This document shows positions 16,987 through 24,983 of a stretch of DNA of 64,000 nt, one piece after another (position 1 is the first letter of the stretch; each line of letters begins with the position of its first letter). Below the pieces are notes generated by a model, which saw only the letters and a list, made by a program, of their open reading frames with translations, did not search any database and had not been told where the DNA came from. The translations under genes and the position numbers were made by a program. The stretch comes from Alkaliphilus oremlandii OhILAs (lineage in GTDB: Bacteria > Bacillota > Clostridia > Peptostreptococcales > Natronincolaceae), in contig NC_009922.1 of NCBI RefSeq assembly GCF_000018325.1, positions 2,418,001 through 2,482,000 of the forward strand, given 5' to 3'.

Positions 16987-17268
16987 TTATAGTTTATAAC
17001 CATATATGGATATGGATTTATTCCAAAGAAATTGGTCTAATTTTATAGTTAGTACTTCCTTACTAGGTTCAATCAACTTGTGAATATATACTATGATAGA
17101 GTCTATAGGATACGCATCAAATTCATTGAATATCTTGGGTTTTCCAAAGCGAACCTTTGGCACAGGTAGTTTAACTCAGCAGGATCTAGAAATATTGAAA
17201 TCAATATGGATCATACTACCATTTTCTTTAATGTACTGTAATGTATGCTCATCTATTTCCAACTTCAT
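16987..17268 (-). CDS. selenoprotein with Cys-Sec motif (UGA at 17176-17178 read as selenocysteine)
   Basis: A 93-residue protein if the in-frame TGA at codon 31 is read as selenocysteine; otherwise only 30 codons. The frame starts MKLEIDEHTLQYIKENGSMI, passes through ISRSC-U-VKLPVP, and stays protein-like to the end (IIVYIHKLIEPSKEVLTIKL, FLWNKSISIYGYKL). A good ribosome site (GGGGAGGGG) precedes the ATG and a strong terminator follows the TAA. Fifteen bases after TGA comes a perfect hairpin, CCAAAG-GTTCG-CTTTGG, with the loop 22-26 nt from TGA and G as its first base, which fits a bacterial SECIS. The layout resembles short HesB-like 'CC/Se motif' selenoproteins of anaerobic Firmicutes; I recall that family but did not search. 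It lies 29 nt after the HTH-TOBE gene of the molybdate operon. Role unknown, plausibly redox or metal/selenium handling. Confidence 0.78.
17132..17178 (-). promoter_or_regulatory. SECIS-like element downstream of the UGA codon
   Basis: On the minus strand, UGA is followed by 15 bases, then a 6-bp perfect stem CCAAAG/CUUUGG with loop GUUCG. Bacterial SECIS elements recognised by SelB lie immediately 3' of UGA, inside the coding region, with a small apical loop having G in its first two positions about 16-37 nt away. This hairpin fits those limits. Confidence 0.7.
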
Positions 17269-17297
17269 TAGAACGCCCCTCCCCGATGGATATTTCT

Positions 17298-17819
17298 TTA
17301 TTTAAAAACCTTAATTGCCATGGTTTTAAAAATAGCATAGATTTCAGTGCCTTTTTCTATATTCAAATCATTCAATGATTTTCTAGTGATTAAAGCCACA
17401 ATAGAAATTCCTGTATCAACGAAAACCTTCGCACTTTCCTCTTCTATTATAATGTTGGTTACCGTTCCCTTTAGTATATTTCGTGCACTATTCGGAAAGA
17501 TTTCCAAACTGAGGATGATATCCTCTGGTCGAATCAGCATCTTCACATTACCATCTAAATTCGTATTGACAGAGATTTTCACACCATTGACCTGTGCATA
17601 TTTTTCCCCATCTTCCTCTATGATACTGGCATGGTAAGTGTTGCTCAATGCATTTGTCTTGGCTAAATAAGTTTCTAGTTGAGCATCTGAAATTCTTAAG
17701 CTTCTGCCTATTTTATGTGCTGAAATATCTCCTCGCTTAATCATTTCATAAACAGTGTATTTTGATATTTTAAGCTTTAAAGCAAGTTCTTCCGGCGTGT
17801 ATAGAATATCATTATTCAT
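17298..17819 (-). CDS. helix-turn-helix + TOBE (molybdate-binding) regulator
   Basis: About 173 residues. The N-terminal excisionase-type HTH reads YTPEELALKLKISKYTVYEMIKRGDISAHKIGRSLRISDAQLETYL; the middle and C-terminus hold TOBE/Mop-like beta domains (ILKGTVTNIIIEEESAKVFVDTGISIVALI... near the end). Proteins of this build bind molybdate or tungstate and sense it for mod operons, as ModE does in proteobacteria with a different HTH. The ATG was chosen because AAGGGTGA stands just before it; a GTG three codons earlier falls inside the ribosome site. It follows modC with almost no gap. Confidence 0.8.
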   Translation of the reverse strand: MNNDILYTPEELALKLKISKYTVYEMIKRGDISAHKIGRSLRISDAQLETYLAKTNALSNTYHASIIEEDGEKYAQVNGVKISVNTNLDGNVKMLIRPEDIILSLEIFPNSARNILKGTVTNIIIEEESAKVFVDTGISIVALITRKSLNDLNIEKGTEIYAIFKTMAIKVFK

Positions 17820-17833
17820 CGTTCTCACCCTTC

Positions 17834-18898
17834 TTATTTTAGTAAGAGTATATTCTCTTTCTCTATTGTACCAAAAATTTTACCTTGTTTCTGCATTTTT
17901 ATAACATTATTTGCTTCTTCTTTATTATATCGACATATGATACGCTGTGCAATCTCTTTGGACTCTGTAGGAACTACTTCTAAAATCGTCTCAAATGGTG
18001 ATTGCACCACTTTTTCTATGGATATTTCAAAAGAATTTTCTTCTCTACTATGGTCTGTTATGAGGATCCTCTTTGCACGAATCCCTACAAACTTTATATC
18101 CTCGTCGATGGGATCTTGTAGATCCAATTCAATATGCCAATCCTTAGCCAATATCCGCCTAGCTCCTATTTTCTCTATTGGACAAATATTTTTACAGCCT
18201 GTAAGCTTGGCTCCTTCCAGCGTTTTCGGTCTACTGAATATATTTTCTGTGGTATCTTTTTCAAAGATTCTACCATTGTTCATAATGGCCGTACTATTAC
18301 AAAATTTGTAGACTTCTTCGATACTATGGGATACGTAAATCACAGGCCCATTATAGTTATTTAAAACTTCACCAAATTCGTCTTCTATAGAGAATCTTAA
18401 ATGACTATCCAGCGCAGAGAAAGGCTCATCCAGCATCAGTATATCCGGCGACTTTGCCATGATTCTTGCCAAGGCCACACGTTGTTGCTGCCCTCCTGAT
18501 AGCTGACTGGGGTACCGCTGCCCAAGACCCTTTAGTTTAAATAATTCTAAATAATTTTCAATGATCTTCTTATTCTCAGCAGAATCTTTTCCGTCCATTC
18601 CTATGGCAATATTTTGAACTACAGTCATATTGGGAAAAAGAGCGTAGTTCTGAAACATTAACCCTGTATTCCGTTTCTGTGGTATCAGATTAATATTCTT
18701 CTTGGAGCTAAAGAGTATCCGATCATTGAGAACAATCTCCCCTTCATCCGGTGTAATAACTCCTGCGATACATTTTAAGGTCATGCTTTTTCCACAGCCT
18801 GACCCCCCCAATAATCCCAGTCTTTCGTTATGAGATTCAAACTGAGTCTCCAATTGGAAGTTTCCTAATTTTTTAATAATATCTACATAGATTTTCAT
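17834..18898 (-). CDS. modC: molybdate ABC transporter ATP-binding protein
   Basis: A 354-residue ATPase that powers molybdate import with ModB and ModA. Walker A is GGSGCGKSMTLKCIAG (about 32-47), the signature LSGGQQQRVALARIMA, Walker B ILMLDEPFSALDS, and switch His in YVSHSIEEV. The last third (about 235-354) is a regulatory region with TOBE-like strands ending in GKIFGTIEKENILLLK. Start has GGAGGTACGACTAA in front. It overlaps modB by four bases. Tungstate instead of molybdate cannot be excluded from the sequence. Confidence 0.9.
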   Translation of the reverse strand: MKIYVDIIKKLGNFQLETQFESHNERLGLLGGSGCGKSMTLKCIAGVITPDEGEIVLNDRILFSSKKNINLIPQKRNTGLMFQNYALFPNMTVVQNIAIGMDGKDSAENKKIIENYLELFKLKGLGQRYPSQLSGGQQQRVALARIMAKSPDILMLDEPFSALDSHLRFSIEDEFGEVLNNYNGPVIYVSHSIEEVYKFCNSTAIMNNGRIFEKDTTENIFSRPKTLEGAKLTGCKNICPIEKIGARRILAKDWHIELDLQDPIDEDIKFVGIRAKRILITDHSREENSFEISIEKVVQSPFETILEVVPTESKEIAQRIICRYNKEEANNVIKMQKQGKIFGTIEKENILLLK

Positions 18899-19581
18899 TT
18901 AGTCGTACCTCCACTGATGCTCCTCTTTTCTTTAAATCCTAAATAATTCATAAATCCTAGTACAACTAATGAAATACCTATAATGATCACAGTCCAGAAG
19001 CTAGCCACCTCTGTTTTACCAGATGCATTGGCAAAGTAAATGGCAATGGGAATGGTTTGCGTAACCTTTGGAATATTTCCCGCAATCATCAGGGTAGCGC
19101 CGAATTCTCCAAGGGCTCTAGCAAAGGCTAGAATCGCTCCTGAAATAATGCCGGGCAGTGCAAGAGGTATCATGATTTTAATGAATATCTTCAACTCTGA
19201 AAGTCCTAATGTTCGAGCCGCCCATATTAAATTCATATCGATCTGGTCGAAAGCACCCTTCGCTGCTCGATACATCAGCGGAAAAGATACAATAATTGCA
19301 GATATCACCGTTGCCTCCCAGGTAAATATGATAGAAATGTTGATTTTAGAGAGAAGATTTCCAATAAAGCTGTTTTTACCAAAAAACACTAAAAGTATAT
19401 ACCCTACAACAGTAGGCGGAAGAACTAAAGGAAAAGTAAAGATAACATCTAAAATCCACTGAACCTTACCACTAGCATGGAGCATACATCGTGCAGCCAC
19501 GATGCCCAGGATAAAGGTAAAAAATACGGCAACCAGTGAGGTTTTTAGAGATATGATAAGTGGCGATAAGTCAATGTTCAT
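18895..19581 (-). CDS. modB: molybdate ABC transporter permease
   Basis: A 228-residue inner membrane permease with about five or six transmembrane segments. The binding-protein-dependent transport signature EAA..G is seen as AARTLGLSELKIFIKIMIPLALPGIISGAILAFARALGEFGATLMIAGN, typical for ModB. FPLVLPPTVVGYILL in the first half is also a ModB mark. GGAGGGAGCAGAA in front of the ATG fixes the start; five codons further upstream there is no ribosome site. Stop/start overlap with modC. Confidence 0.92.
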   Translation of the reverse strand: MNIDLSPLIISLKTSLVAVFFTFILGIVAARCMLHASGKVQWILDVIFTFPLVLPPTVVGYILLVFFGKNSFIGNLLSKINISIIFTWEATVISAIIVSFPLMYRAAKGAFDQIDMNLIWAARTLGLSELKIFIKIMIPLALPGIISGAILAFARALGEFGATLMIAGNIPKVTQTIPIAIYFANASGKTEVASFWTVIIIGISLVVLGFMNYLGFKEKRSISGGTTK

Positions 19582-19628
19582 TTCTGCTCCCTCCAAGCTT
19601 AATAGACGATATTACTCCCTATGTATTA

Positions 19629-19664
19629 TAATAACCTTTAAATATAGAAATTTAAAGGTTATTA
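19629..19664 (-). promoter_or_regulatory. 14-bp hairpin between modA and modB
   Basis: A perfect inverted repeat TAATAACCTTTAAA with an 8-base loop, in the 136-bp gap between modA and modB. The minus-strand tail is TTATAATAC with only a short T run, so it could be a leaky terminator or a 3' end that protects modA mRNA. Confidence 0.5.
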
Positions 19665-19717
19665 TATAGAAGTTATATATTTTTAAAATCACATACCCCA
19701 AGGTATGAATTCAACGA

Positions 19718-20533
19718 TTATGATAATGGAGAGAATCCGTATTTAGTGAATACTTGCTTTGCTTCTTCTCCGAATAAGTAGTCTACAAAATCCTGTGCAG
19801 CTTCTGTGACTTGGCTAGACTTTACTACACCGATTGGATAGATTACTGCTTTGTGAGATCCTTCTGGTGCAGTTAAAGAAATTTTTACTTTATCGCTGAT
19901 TTGTGCATCTGTTTGGTAAACAAATCCTGCCTCTACGTTTCCTGTTTCAACCCAAGAAAGAACTTCTCTAACGTCCTTTGCAAAAACAAGCTTTGATTCA
20001 ACAGCATCATAAATATTTAGATTCTTTAATATTTCATCTGTATATTGACCGACAGGAACACTACCAGGCTCACCTACAGCGATTTTAGTAATATCATCCC
20101 CTGTAAGCTCTTCCACCGCCTTAAGTTCTTTTCCGTTCACTGGAACAATTAAGGCTACTTTGTTTTCTAAAATATCCTTTATAGAATCCTCTACCATAAG
20201 TCCCGCATCTTTTAATGCTGTCATTTGTTTTTTACCTGCGGAGAAGAAGATATCAGCAGGAGCTCCTTGCTCAATTTGTTGCTGTAGAGAACCGGAAGCA
20301 CCAAAGTTGTATGTAATATCAATGTGCTTGTTCTTTTCTATATACATAGCTTTAATCTCTTCTAAACAATCTGTAAGACTGGCAGCGGCAGATACTGTTA
20401 AGGTAACTGGCTCTTCTTGTTTTACTGGTTCATTGCCTGTAGGCGGTACTTCGTTTGGCTTCTTTACATTACATCCTGTTAGAACAAAAGCCAATACCAG
20501 AAGTAATACAATGCTTTTTTGAAATTTCTTCAT
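19718..20533 (-). CDS. modA: molybdate ABC transporter substrate-binding lipoprotein
   Basis: A 271-residue lipoprotein; signal peptide ends in VLTGC. The mature chain has the ModA pattern: LTVSAAASLTDCLEEI, FGASGSLQQQIEQGAPADIFFSAGKKQMTALKDAGL, IAVGEPGSVPVGQYTDEIL, and AGFVYQTDAQ, supplying the Ser/Ala backbone and side-chain contacts to the oxyanion. It is the first gene of the mod operon and has its own promoter. WtpA/TupA-type tungstate proteins lack this exact layout, so ModA is favoured. Confidence 0.93.
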   Translation of the reverse strand: MKKFQKSIVLLLVLAFVLTGCNVKKPNEVPPTGNEPVKQEEPVTLTVSAAASLTDCLEEIKAMYIEKNKHIDITYNFGASGSLQQQIEQGAPADIFFSAGKKQMTALKDAGLMVEDSIKDILENKVALIVPVNGKELKAVEELTGDDITKIAVGEPGSVPVGQYTDEILKNLNIYDAVESKLVFAKDVREVLSWVETGNVEAGFVYQTDAQISDKVKISLTAPEGSHKAVIYPIGVVKSSQVTEAAQDFVDYLFGEEAKQVFTKYGFSPLS

Positions 20534-20618
20534 AAAAATTCTCTCCCCTTTTCATTTGCGCTAAATTCATTTTAATTTGTTTTAATTAGGTTTTGTTAGG
20601 TATAAAACCATTAAGTAG

Positions 20619-20647
20619 ACTTTAACATATTTTTGTCAGGGTGTCAA
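20619..20647 (-). promoter_or_regulatory. promoter for the mod operon
   Basis: On the minus strand TTGACA (20647-20642), a 17-base spacer and TAAAGT (20624-20619) give a good sigma-A promoter about 80 bases before modA. TTAGG-type repeats lie just downstream of it. Confidence 0.65.
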
Positions 20648-20688
20648 TTTCGATGTACTTTGAAATTAAAAATTATTTCATCGTTTTA

Positions 20689-20714
20689 TGGAACTTTTTT
20701 TTTATTCTGTCGTC
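20689..20714 (+). promoter_or_regulatory. ECF-sigma-type promoter for the stalk-domain gene
   Basis: TGGAAC, exactly 16 bases, then CGTC (followed by TAA). This matches the GAAC-N16-CGTC form used by SigM/SigW-like extracytoplasmic-function sigma factors. A transcript would begin near 20721, about 37 bases before the ATG. Confidence 0.5.
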
Positions 20715-20757
20715 TAACCTAATGTAAACAAAATTTATTCAAAGGAGATGTGATATT

Positions 20758-21798
20758 ATGAAATTTAAACAAGTTCTTGCGGGACTTATGTCCTTAACTA
20801 TTATAACAGCTTCCGGCGTTACAGCTTTTGCTAACGATATCCAAACGATCACTAATGAAAGCGATGTGAAAACTGCGTTGCCAATCAATGCTATTTTAAA
20901 TAAGTTCCAGTTCCAATCTTTCACTGGTAAAGTAACCGAGATTCGAGTTTCTGAGGATAATGCAGACAGAACATATATCTCAGTGGAAGGGGAAGGAGAG
21001 CGACTAGCCACTATTTTAATAACGAAGGATACTTATGTTGTAAGTCAGGATGAGATTAAGGTAGGAGATACAGTTACTGGATATTACAACGGCAACGCGC
21101 CAATGATTATGATTTATCCACCGCAATATCATGCTGAAGTTGTAGTTGTTAATGATACTAAAGAAATTATTAAAGTTGACGTGTTTGATAAAGACTTGGT
21201 AAGCTCTGATAATTTCTTGAAGTTAAATATATCTGATGAAACAAAAATAATGTTACAAAATGGAGAGGCTTTTGGCGGTGAGCTCGCAAACCGAAAGCTT
21301 GTGGTTTCCTACACAGTTTCTACAAAGAGCATTCCCGCACAAACCACACCGAGCCAAATCGTTGTGCTTTATGAAGATGCAGAGCATCCGATCATTGAAG
21401 TCGATGAGAATGATGACAACGTTTCCGAAGTAATTGGCGATGTTTCTAAAATGGATATTGTTGTTGAAAATAAAAAAATAACAGCGCCATCTGCCTATCT
21501 CAATGAAAATGGTACTGTCATGGTTCCAATCCGTGCAATTGCAGAAGCTTTAGGCTCTGAGGTCAAATGGGATGATGAACTTAAAAGTGTTACCATAGAT
21601 AAAGGCATCTCCTTTACCCTAGGGAAAGATTATTATGTTTATATGAAAACTGCACCGATTAAATTAGGAGATGCTCCAGAATTAGTAGATGGCCACACTT
21701 TCGTTCCACTAAGCTTTTTTAGAGAGGTCATGAAACTCAATAACGCTTATGTATTTGAAGGACAAATCGATATCAATACTGGAGAAAAAATGCAGTAA
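20758..21798 (+). CDS. secreted protein with C-terminal copper-amine-oxidase-like (stalk) domain
   Basis: A 346-residue exported protein; signal peptide ends near SGVTAFA-ND. The middle (about 55-200) has two beta-rich segments (TGKVTEIRVSEDNADRTYI, IKVDVFDKDLVSSDNFLKLNI) that look OB-like. The C-terminus (about 240-335) is the stalk domain named after copper amine oxidase N-terminal repeats: GTVMVPIRAIAEALGSEVKWDDELKSVTI and FVPLSFFREVM. Such domains are common on secreted clostridial proteins and are not enzymatic. AAAGGAGATGTGATATT supports the start. An ECF-like promoter suggests envelope-stress control. Confidence 0.82.
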   Translation: MKFKQVLAGLMSLTIITASGVTAFANDIQTITNESDVKTALPINAILNKFQFQSFTGKVTEIRVSEDNADRTYISVEGEGERLATILITKDTYVVSQDEIKVGDTVTGYYNGNAPMIMIYPPQYHAEVVVVNDTKEIIKVDVFDKDLVSSDNFLKLNISDETKIMLQNGEAFGGELANRKLVVSYTVSTKSIPAQTTPSQIVVLYEDAEHPIIEVDENDDNVSEVIGDVSKMDIVVENKKITAPSAYLNENGTVMVPIRAIAEALGSEVKWDDELKSVTIDKGISFTLGKDYYVYMKTAPIKLGDAPELVDGHTFVPLSFFREVMKLNNAYVFEGQIDINTGEKMQ

Positions 21799-21806
21799 GA
21801 AATGTA

Positions 21807-21860
21807 AAACCCATGTGCAAAAGGGTGCTTGTCGCTCCTTCTGCACATGGGTTTATTTTG
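21807..21860. terminator. bidirectional terminator between convergent genes
   Basis: A 13-bp stem AAACCCATGTGCA with its complement encloses a 22-base loop. TTTTATTTT on the plus side and TTTTACATT on the minus side make it useful for both the stalk-protein gene and the antiporter gene. Confidence 0.8.
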
Positions 21861-21862
21861 CG

Positions 21863-23164
21863 TTAAAGTATTAATGCTGCAATTGTTCCAAAGATGATTA
21901 AAGCTATATTATAGTGTAGAAATGTCGGCACACAGGTATCCCAAATATGGTCGTGCTGTCCGTCTGCATTTAATCCTGAGGTAGGTCCTAAGGTACTGTC
22001 TGATGCAGGGGATCCAGCATCTCCCAATGCTCCAGCGGTTCCAACTAAGCAGATGGTCGCTGCTGGACTAAAGCCTAAGGCAACACATAAAGGCACATAA
22101 ATCGCCGCAATAATTGGAACTGTACCGAAGGATGTACCGATTCCCATGGTCACGATTAGACCAATTAATAGCATGACGAAGGCTGCGATAAATTTGCTAC
22201 CACCCATGATCCCAGCTGAAACCTCTACGAGAGTCTCAACGCCACCAGTTGCTCTAAGTACAGATCCATAACCTGATGCAATCAGCATTACAAAGGCAAT
22301 AAATCCCATGAGTCCAACGCCACCATTTACCATGCCATCCAGCTCATTTAACTTGAATGATCCGAATGCGATCATGATTGACAAGCCTATAATTGCTCCT
22401 AGAGGAAGAGAGCCCGTTAGAAGCTGTATGCCAAAAGCAGCAACTGCTGCGATTAAAGCACCCATTTGCTCCTTCTTCATCTTTACAGTTTCTCTTTCCA
22501 CTTCTACGTTGGACATCCCCACATCTTTGTAGTCCCTAGGTTTTCTATAGGTGATTAAGATCGCTATAAAAAGTCCAATGATCATGCCTGCTCCTGGAAG
22601 GAGCATAGACTTCCAAATCATGCCAGTTTCTACTGGAACACCGTTATCTATCAGAGCATCCCTTATAATATTGTGGAAAATAAGACCGAATCCAACTGGA
22701 AGCATTACATATGGGGCTTTCAGTCCAAAGGTCAGTGCACAAGCAACCGCTCTCCTATCAATCTTCATTTTATTCATAAGAGCAAGCAGTGGTGGAATTA
22801 GAATTGGAATGAATGCAATATGAACAGGGATTAAGTTTTGAGAAAAACATGCGATTCCTGCAATTAAAAATATAAAAATACGACTTTTCCCTTTAACTAA
22901 ATTTCCAATCTTTACAACGAGTATGTCTGCTACTCCTGTTTTACCTATGGCAACTGCTAAGGCGCCCAATAGTATATAAGATAATGCAGTTTCTGCACTA
23001 CCACCCATACCACCGATTAATGTGCCCATGGTGTCGCCCAGAGACATTCCTGCTAATATTCCGCCCGCTAAAGCTGATAAAATAATTGAAATAAGTACAT
23101 TGACCTTAAGTAGACACAATACTGTCATGATGATTACCGATAGCACTACCGGATTCGTCAACAT
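21863..23164 (-). CDS. Na+/H+ antiporter family protein (NhaC-like, YuiF type)
   Basis: A 433-residue transporter with about eleven membrane segments. It has a Na_H_antiporter N-terminal block (VLISIILSALAGGILAGMSLGDTMGTLIGGMGG), FSQNLIPVHIAFIPILIPPLL, and near the end GDAGSPASDSTLGPTSGLNADGQHDHIWDTCVPTFLHYNI, which is characteristic of the YuiF/Na+-H+ antiporter family. It most likely exchanges Na+ for H+ or carries an organic acid with cation. AGGAGGGGG precedes the ATG. Divergent from the APC permease, with a 356-base spacer. Confidence 0.8.
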   Translation of the reverse strand: MLTNPVVLSVIIMTVLCLLKVNVLISIILSALAGGILAGMSLGDTMGTLIGGMGGSAETALSYILLGALAVAIGKTGVADILVVKIGNLVKGKSRIFIFLIAGIACFSQNLIPVHIAFIPILIPPLLALMNKMKIDRRAVACALTFGLKAPYVMLPVGFGLIFHNIIRDALIDNGVPVETGMIWKSMLLPGAGMIIGLFIAILITYRKPRDYKDVGMSNVEVERETVKMKKEQMGALIAAVAAFGIQLLTGSLPLGAIIGLSIMIAFGSFKLNELDGMVNGGVGLMGFIAFVMLIASGYGSVLRATGGVETLVEVSAGIMGGSKFIAAFVMLLIGLIVTMGIGTSFGTVPIIAAIYVPLCVALGFSPAATICLVGTAGALGDAGSPASDSTLGPTSGLNADGQHDHIWDTCVPTFLHYNIALIIFGTIAALIL

Positions 23165-23520
23165 TTAACCCCCTCCTACCTATTTTATTTATTAAACCTT
23201 ATTAAATTATATTCAATCATGGTTTCTTTAGACGTGCCTCGCACAAATATAATTTATATAAACAAATACCAATTTTTATATTTTTAATTTTTAAAATATT
23301 TTGTTTTATTTCATTGTACTAGTTAATTTACATAAAAAATAGAGTTTTTGTAAATTTTAAAGATAAATTGTTAATAAAATTTCATTTTACAAAAAGTTCT
23401 TTATCTATCAATTGATTAATAAAATATCCCATGTTATACTTTTAACTTGTGCCGAAATTTTGCAATCATACTATGATTTTTCATACCCATGAAAAACTTT
23501 CAAACAAGGAGGAAAATAAT
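23165..23520. other. divergent intergenic region, AT-rich
   Basis: 356 bases between the antiporter (minus) and the permease (plus). The only element I can support is a promoter for the permease at 23412-23440. Confidence 0.5.
23412..23440 (+). promoter_or_regulatory. promoter for the APC permease gene
   Basis: TTGATT, 17 bases, TATACT; transcription would start near 23447, about 75 bases before the TTG start codon. Confidence 0.55.
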
Positions 23521-24825
23521 TTGTCACAGCAAAACTTGAAGAAAGCAATTACATTTCCACAGGCAATATCTATCGTTGTAGGAGTTATCATAGGTTCCGG
23601 TATATTTTTGAAAACAGGGGTTGTTTTTCAAAATGCTGGTTCCCCATATATGGGCATCCTCGCTTGGTTCGTGGGCGGCATTATTACCCTAACCTCTGCT
23701 TTGACCATAGCTGAGATATCCTCTGCAATTCCACAAACAGGCGGTATCTATACGTATCTAAAGGTTCTATATGGAGACACTTGGGCCTTTTTATTAGGTT
23801 GGGTACAAAGTATCATCGCCTATCCTGCATCCGTTGCAGCATTAGCCATTGCTTTTTCCACCTTTGCAACGTTTTTTATACCATTGACTGAGGTTCAACA
23901 AAAATTACTTGCAATTTTTATCCTACTATTTGTCGCTATTATGAATATGATCGCTACAAAGTTCGGTGGAATGATTCAGCTGATATCAACGATTGGCAAG
24001 CTGATTCCCTTGATTGTAATCATAGTTTTTGGTCTAATTAAAGGAACCGCTAATGATTTTAGCTTTATCAGCAATACTACGGCACCTAGCTTAGGATTCG
24101 GTGCAGCTCTACTTGGCACATTGTGGGCATATGATGGCTGGGCAGGTGTAACCACCATTGCAGGCGAGCTAAAAAATCCAAGCAAGGAGCTTCCGAAAGC
24201 GATTATCTTAGGTGTATCCTCTGTAATTGGTGTTTATGTAATATTTAACCTAGCCTTATTAAAGATTATGCCAATGAATGAAATCATTAATTCTGCTAAA
24301 CCAGCATCCGATGCAGCTACCATACTATTTGGTCAAAGTGGTGCTGTATTTATAACAACGGGCGTACTGGTTTCTGTATTTGGTGCATTAAATGGTTATA
24401 TACTAACGGGAGCAAGAGTTCCTTTGGCCATGGGTGCAAAAGGACAGCTACCTTTCTCTAACTTTTTAAAACAAATTCACCCTAGACTTAATACACCAGC
24501 AAATTCATTAATGGCCATATCAATTTTAGCCATACTTTATATACTTTCAGGTTCCTTCAACACACTTACAGATTTAACAGTGTTTATACTATGGATCTTC
24601 TTCGTAATGACTGTAGCTGGCATCTTTATATTAAGAAGAAGAAGAGACATAAGAAGACCTGCCTATAGAGTCCCCCTATATCCCATTGTTCCTTTAATCG
24701 GTATCTTAGGAGGTTCTTACATCCTTTACAGTACATTGATCAGTTCTCCTATAAATTCTCTAATCGGAATTGGAATCGCTCTATTGGGACTGCCTTTCTA
24801 CTTTTATCTACGAAGGAAAAGATAA
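23521..24825 (+). CDS. APC superfamily amino acid permease
   Basis: A 434-residue transporter with twelve membrane segments. The N-terminal SIVVGVIIGSGIFLKTG is the APC helix-1 unwound region that binds the amino group; GGIYTYLKVLYGDTWAFLLGW and LWAYDGWAGVTTIAGELKNPSKELPKAI are typical of LAT/SteT-like exchangers, so a neutral amino acid substrate such as Ser or Thr is plausible. The start is TTG: AAGGAGG lies eight bases upstream, whereas an earlier GTG in frame has no ribosome site. No partner gene next to it. Confidence 0.85.
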   Translation: MSQQNLKKAITFPQAISIVVGVIIGSGIFLKTGVVFQNAGSPYMGILAWFVGGIITLTSALTIAEISSAIPQTGGIYTYLKVLYGDTWAFLLGWVQSIIAYPASVAALAIAFSTFATFFIPLTEVQQKLLAIFILLFVAIMNMIATKFGGMIQLISTIGKLIPLIVIIVFGLIKGTANDFSFISNTTAPSLGFGAALLGTLWAYDGWAGVTTIAGELKNPSKELPKAIILGVSSVIGVYVIFNLALLKIMPMNEIINSAKPASDAATILFGQSGAVFITTGVLVSVFGALNGYILTGARVPLAMGAKGQLPFSNFLKQIHPRLNTPANSLMAISILAILYILSGSFNTLTDLTVFILWIFFVMTVAGIFILRRRRDIRRPAYRVPLYPIVPLIGILGGSYILYSTLISSPINSLIGIGIALLGLPFYFYLRRKR

Positions 24826-24863
24826 CGATTGTCACAAAGATATATGTATCCATTTTAAAAAAT

Positions 24864-24914
24864 AAAAACCATGGATCGAAGAAATGCTCAGTTTCTTTTA
24901 TCCATGGTTTTCTC
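24864..24914. terminator. bidirectional terminator between permease and sbcC
   Basis: AAACCATGGAT and its perfect complement with a 23-base loop, flanked by TTTTCTCC on the plus side and TTTTTATTTTT on the minus side. It serves the convergent APC permease and sbcC genes. Confidence 0.75.
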
Positions 24915-24983
24915 CTTTAAAATACTACCATACTTAGAAATAATTCATTGAAAGCGTAGTATTACTTTATAGAACTTGTTCGT

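Larger units (their letters stand above)
20585..20720. repeat. repeated TTAGGT/ACCTAA motif in the modA/stalk-protein divergent region
   Basis: TTAGGT occurs twice in direct order (about 20586-20601) downstream of the modA promoter, and an inverted copy (TAACCTAA, about 20715-20722) lies near the opposite promoter. Such spaced copies could be an operator, for example for the HTH-TOBE regulator. This is suggestion only. Confidence 0.3.

Noticed and set aside
17093..17305. Plus-strand open frame of 70 codons overlapping the selenoprotein
   Set aside because: It is the mirror of the minus-strand gene; it has no ribosome site, and the minus strand carries the stronger coding and context evidence.
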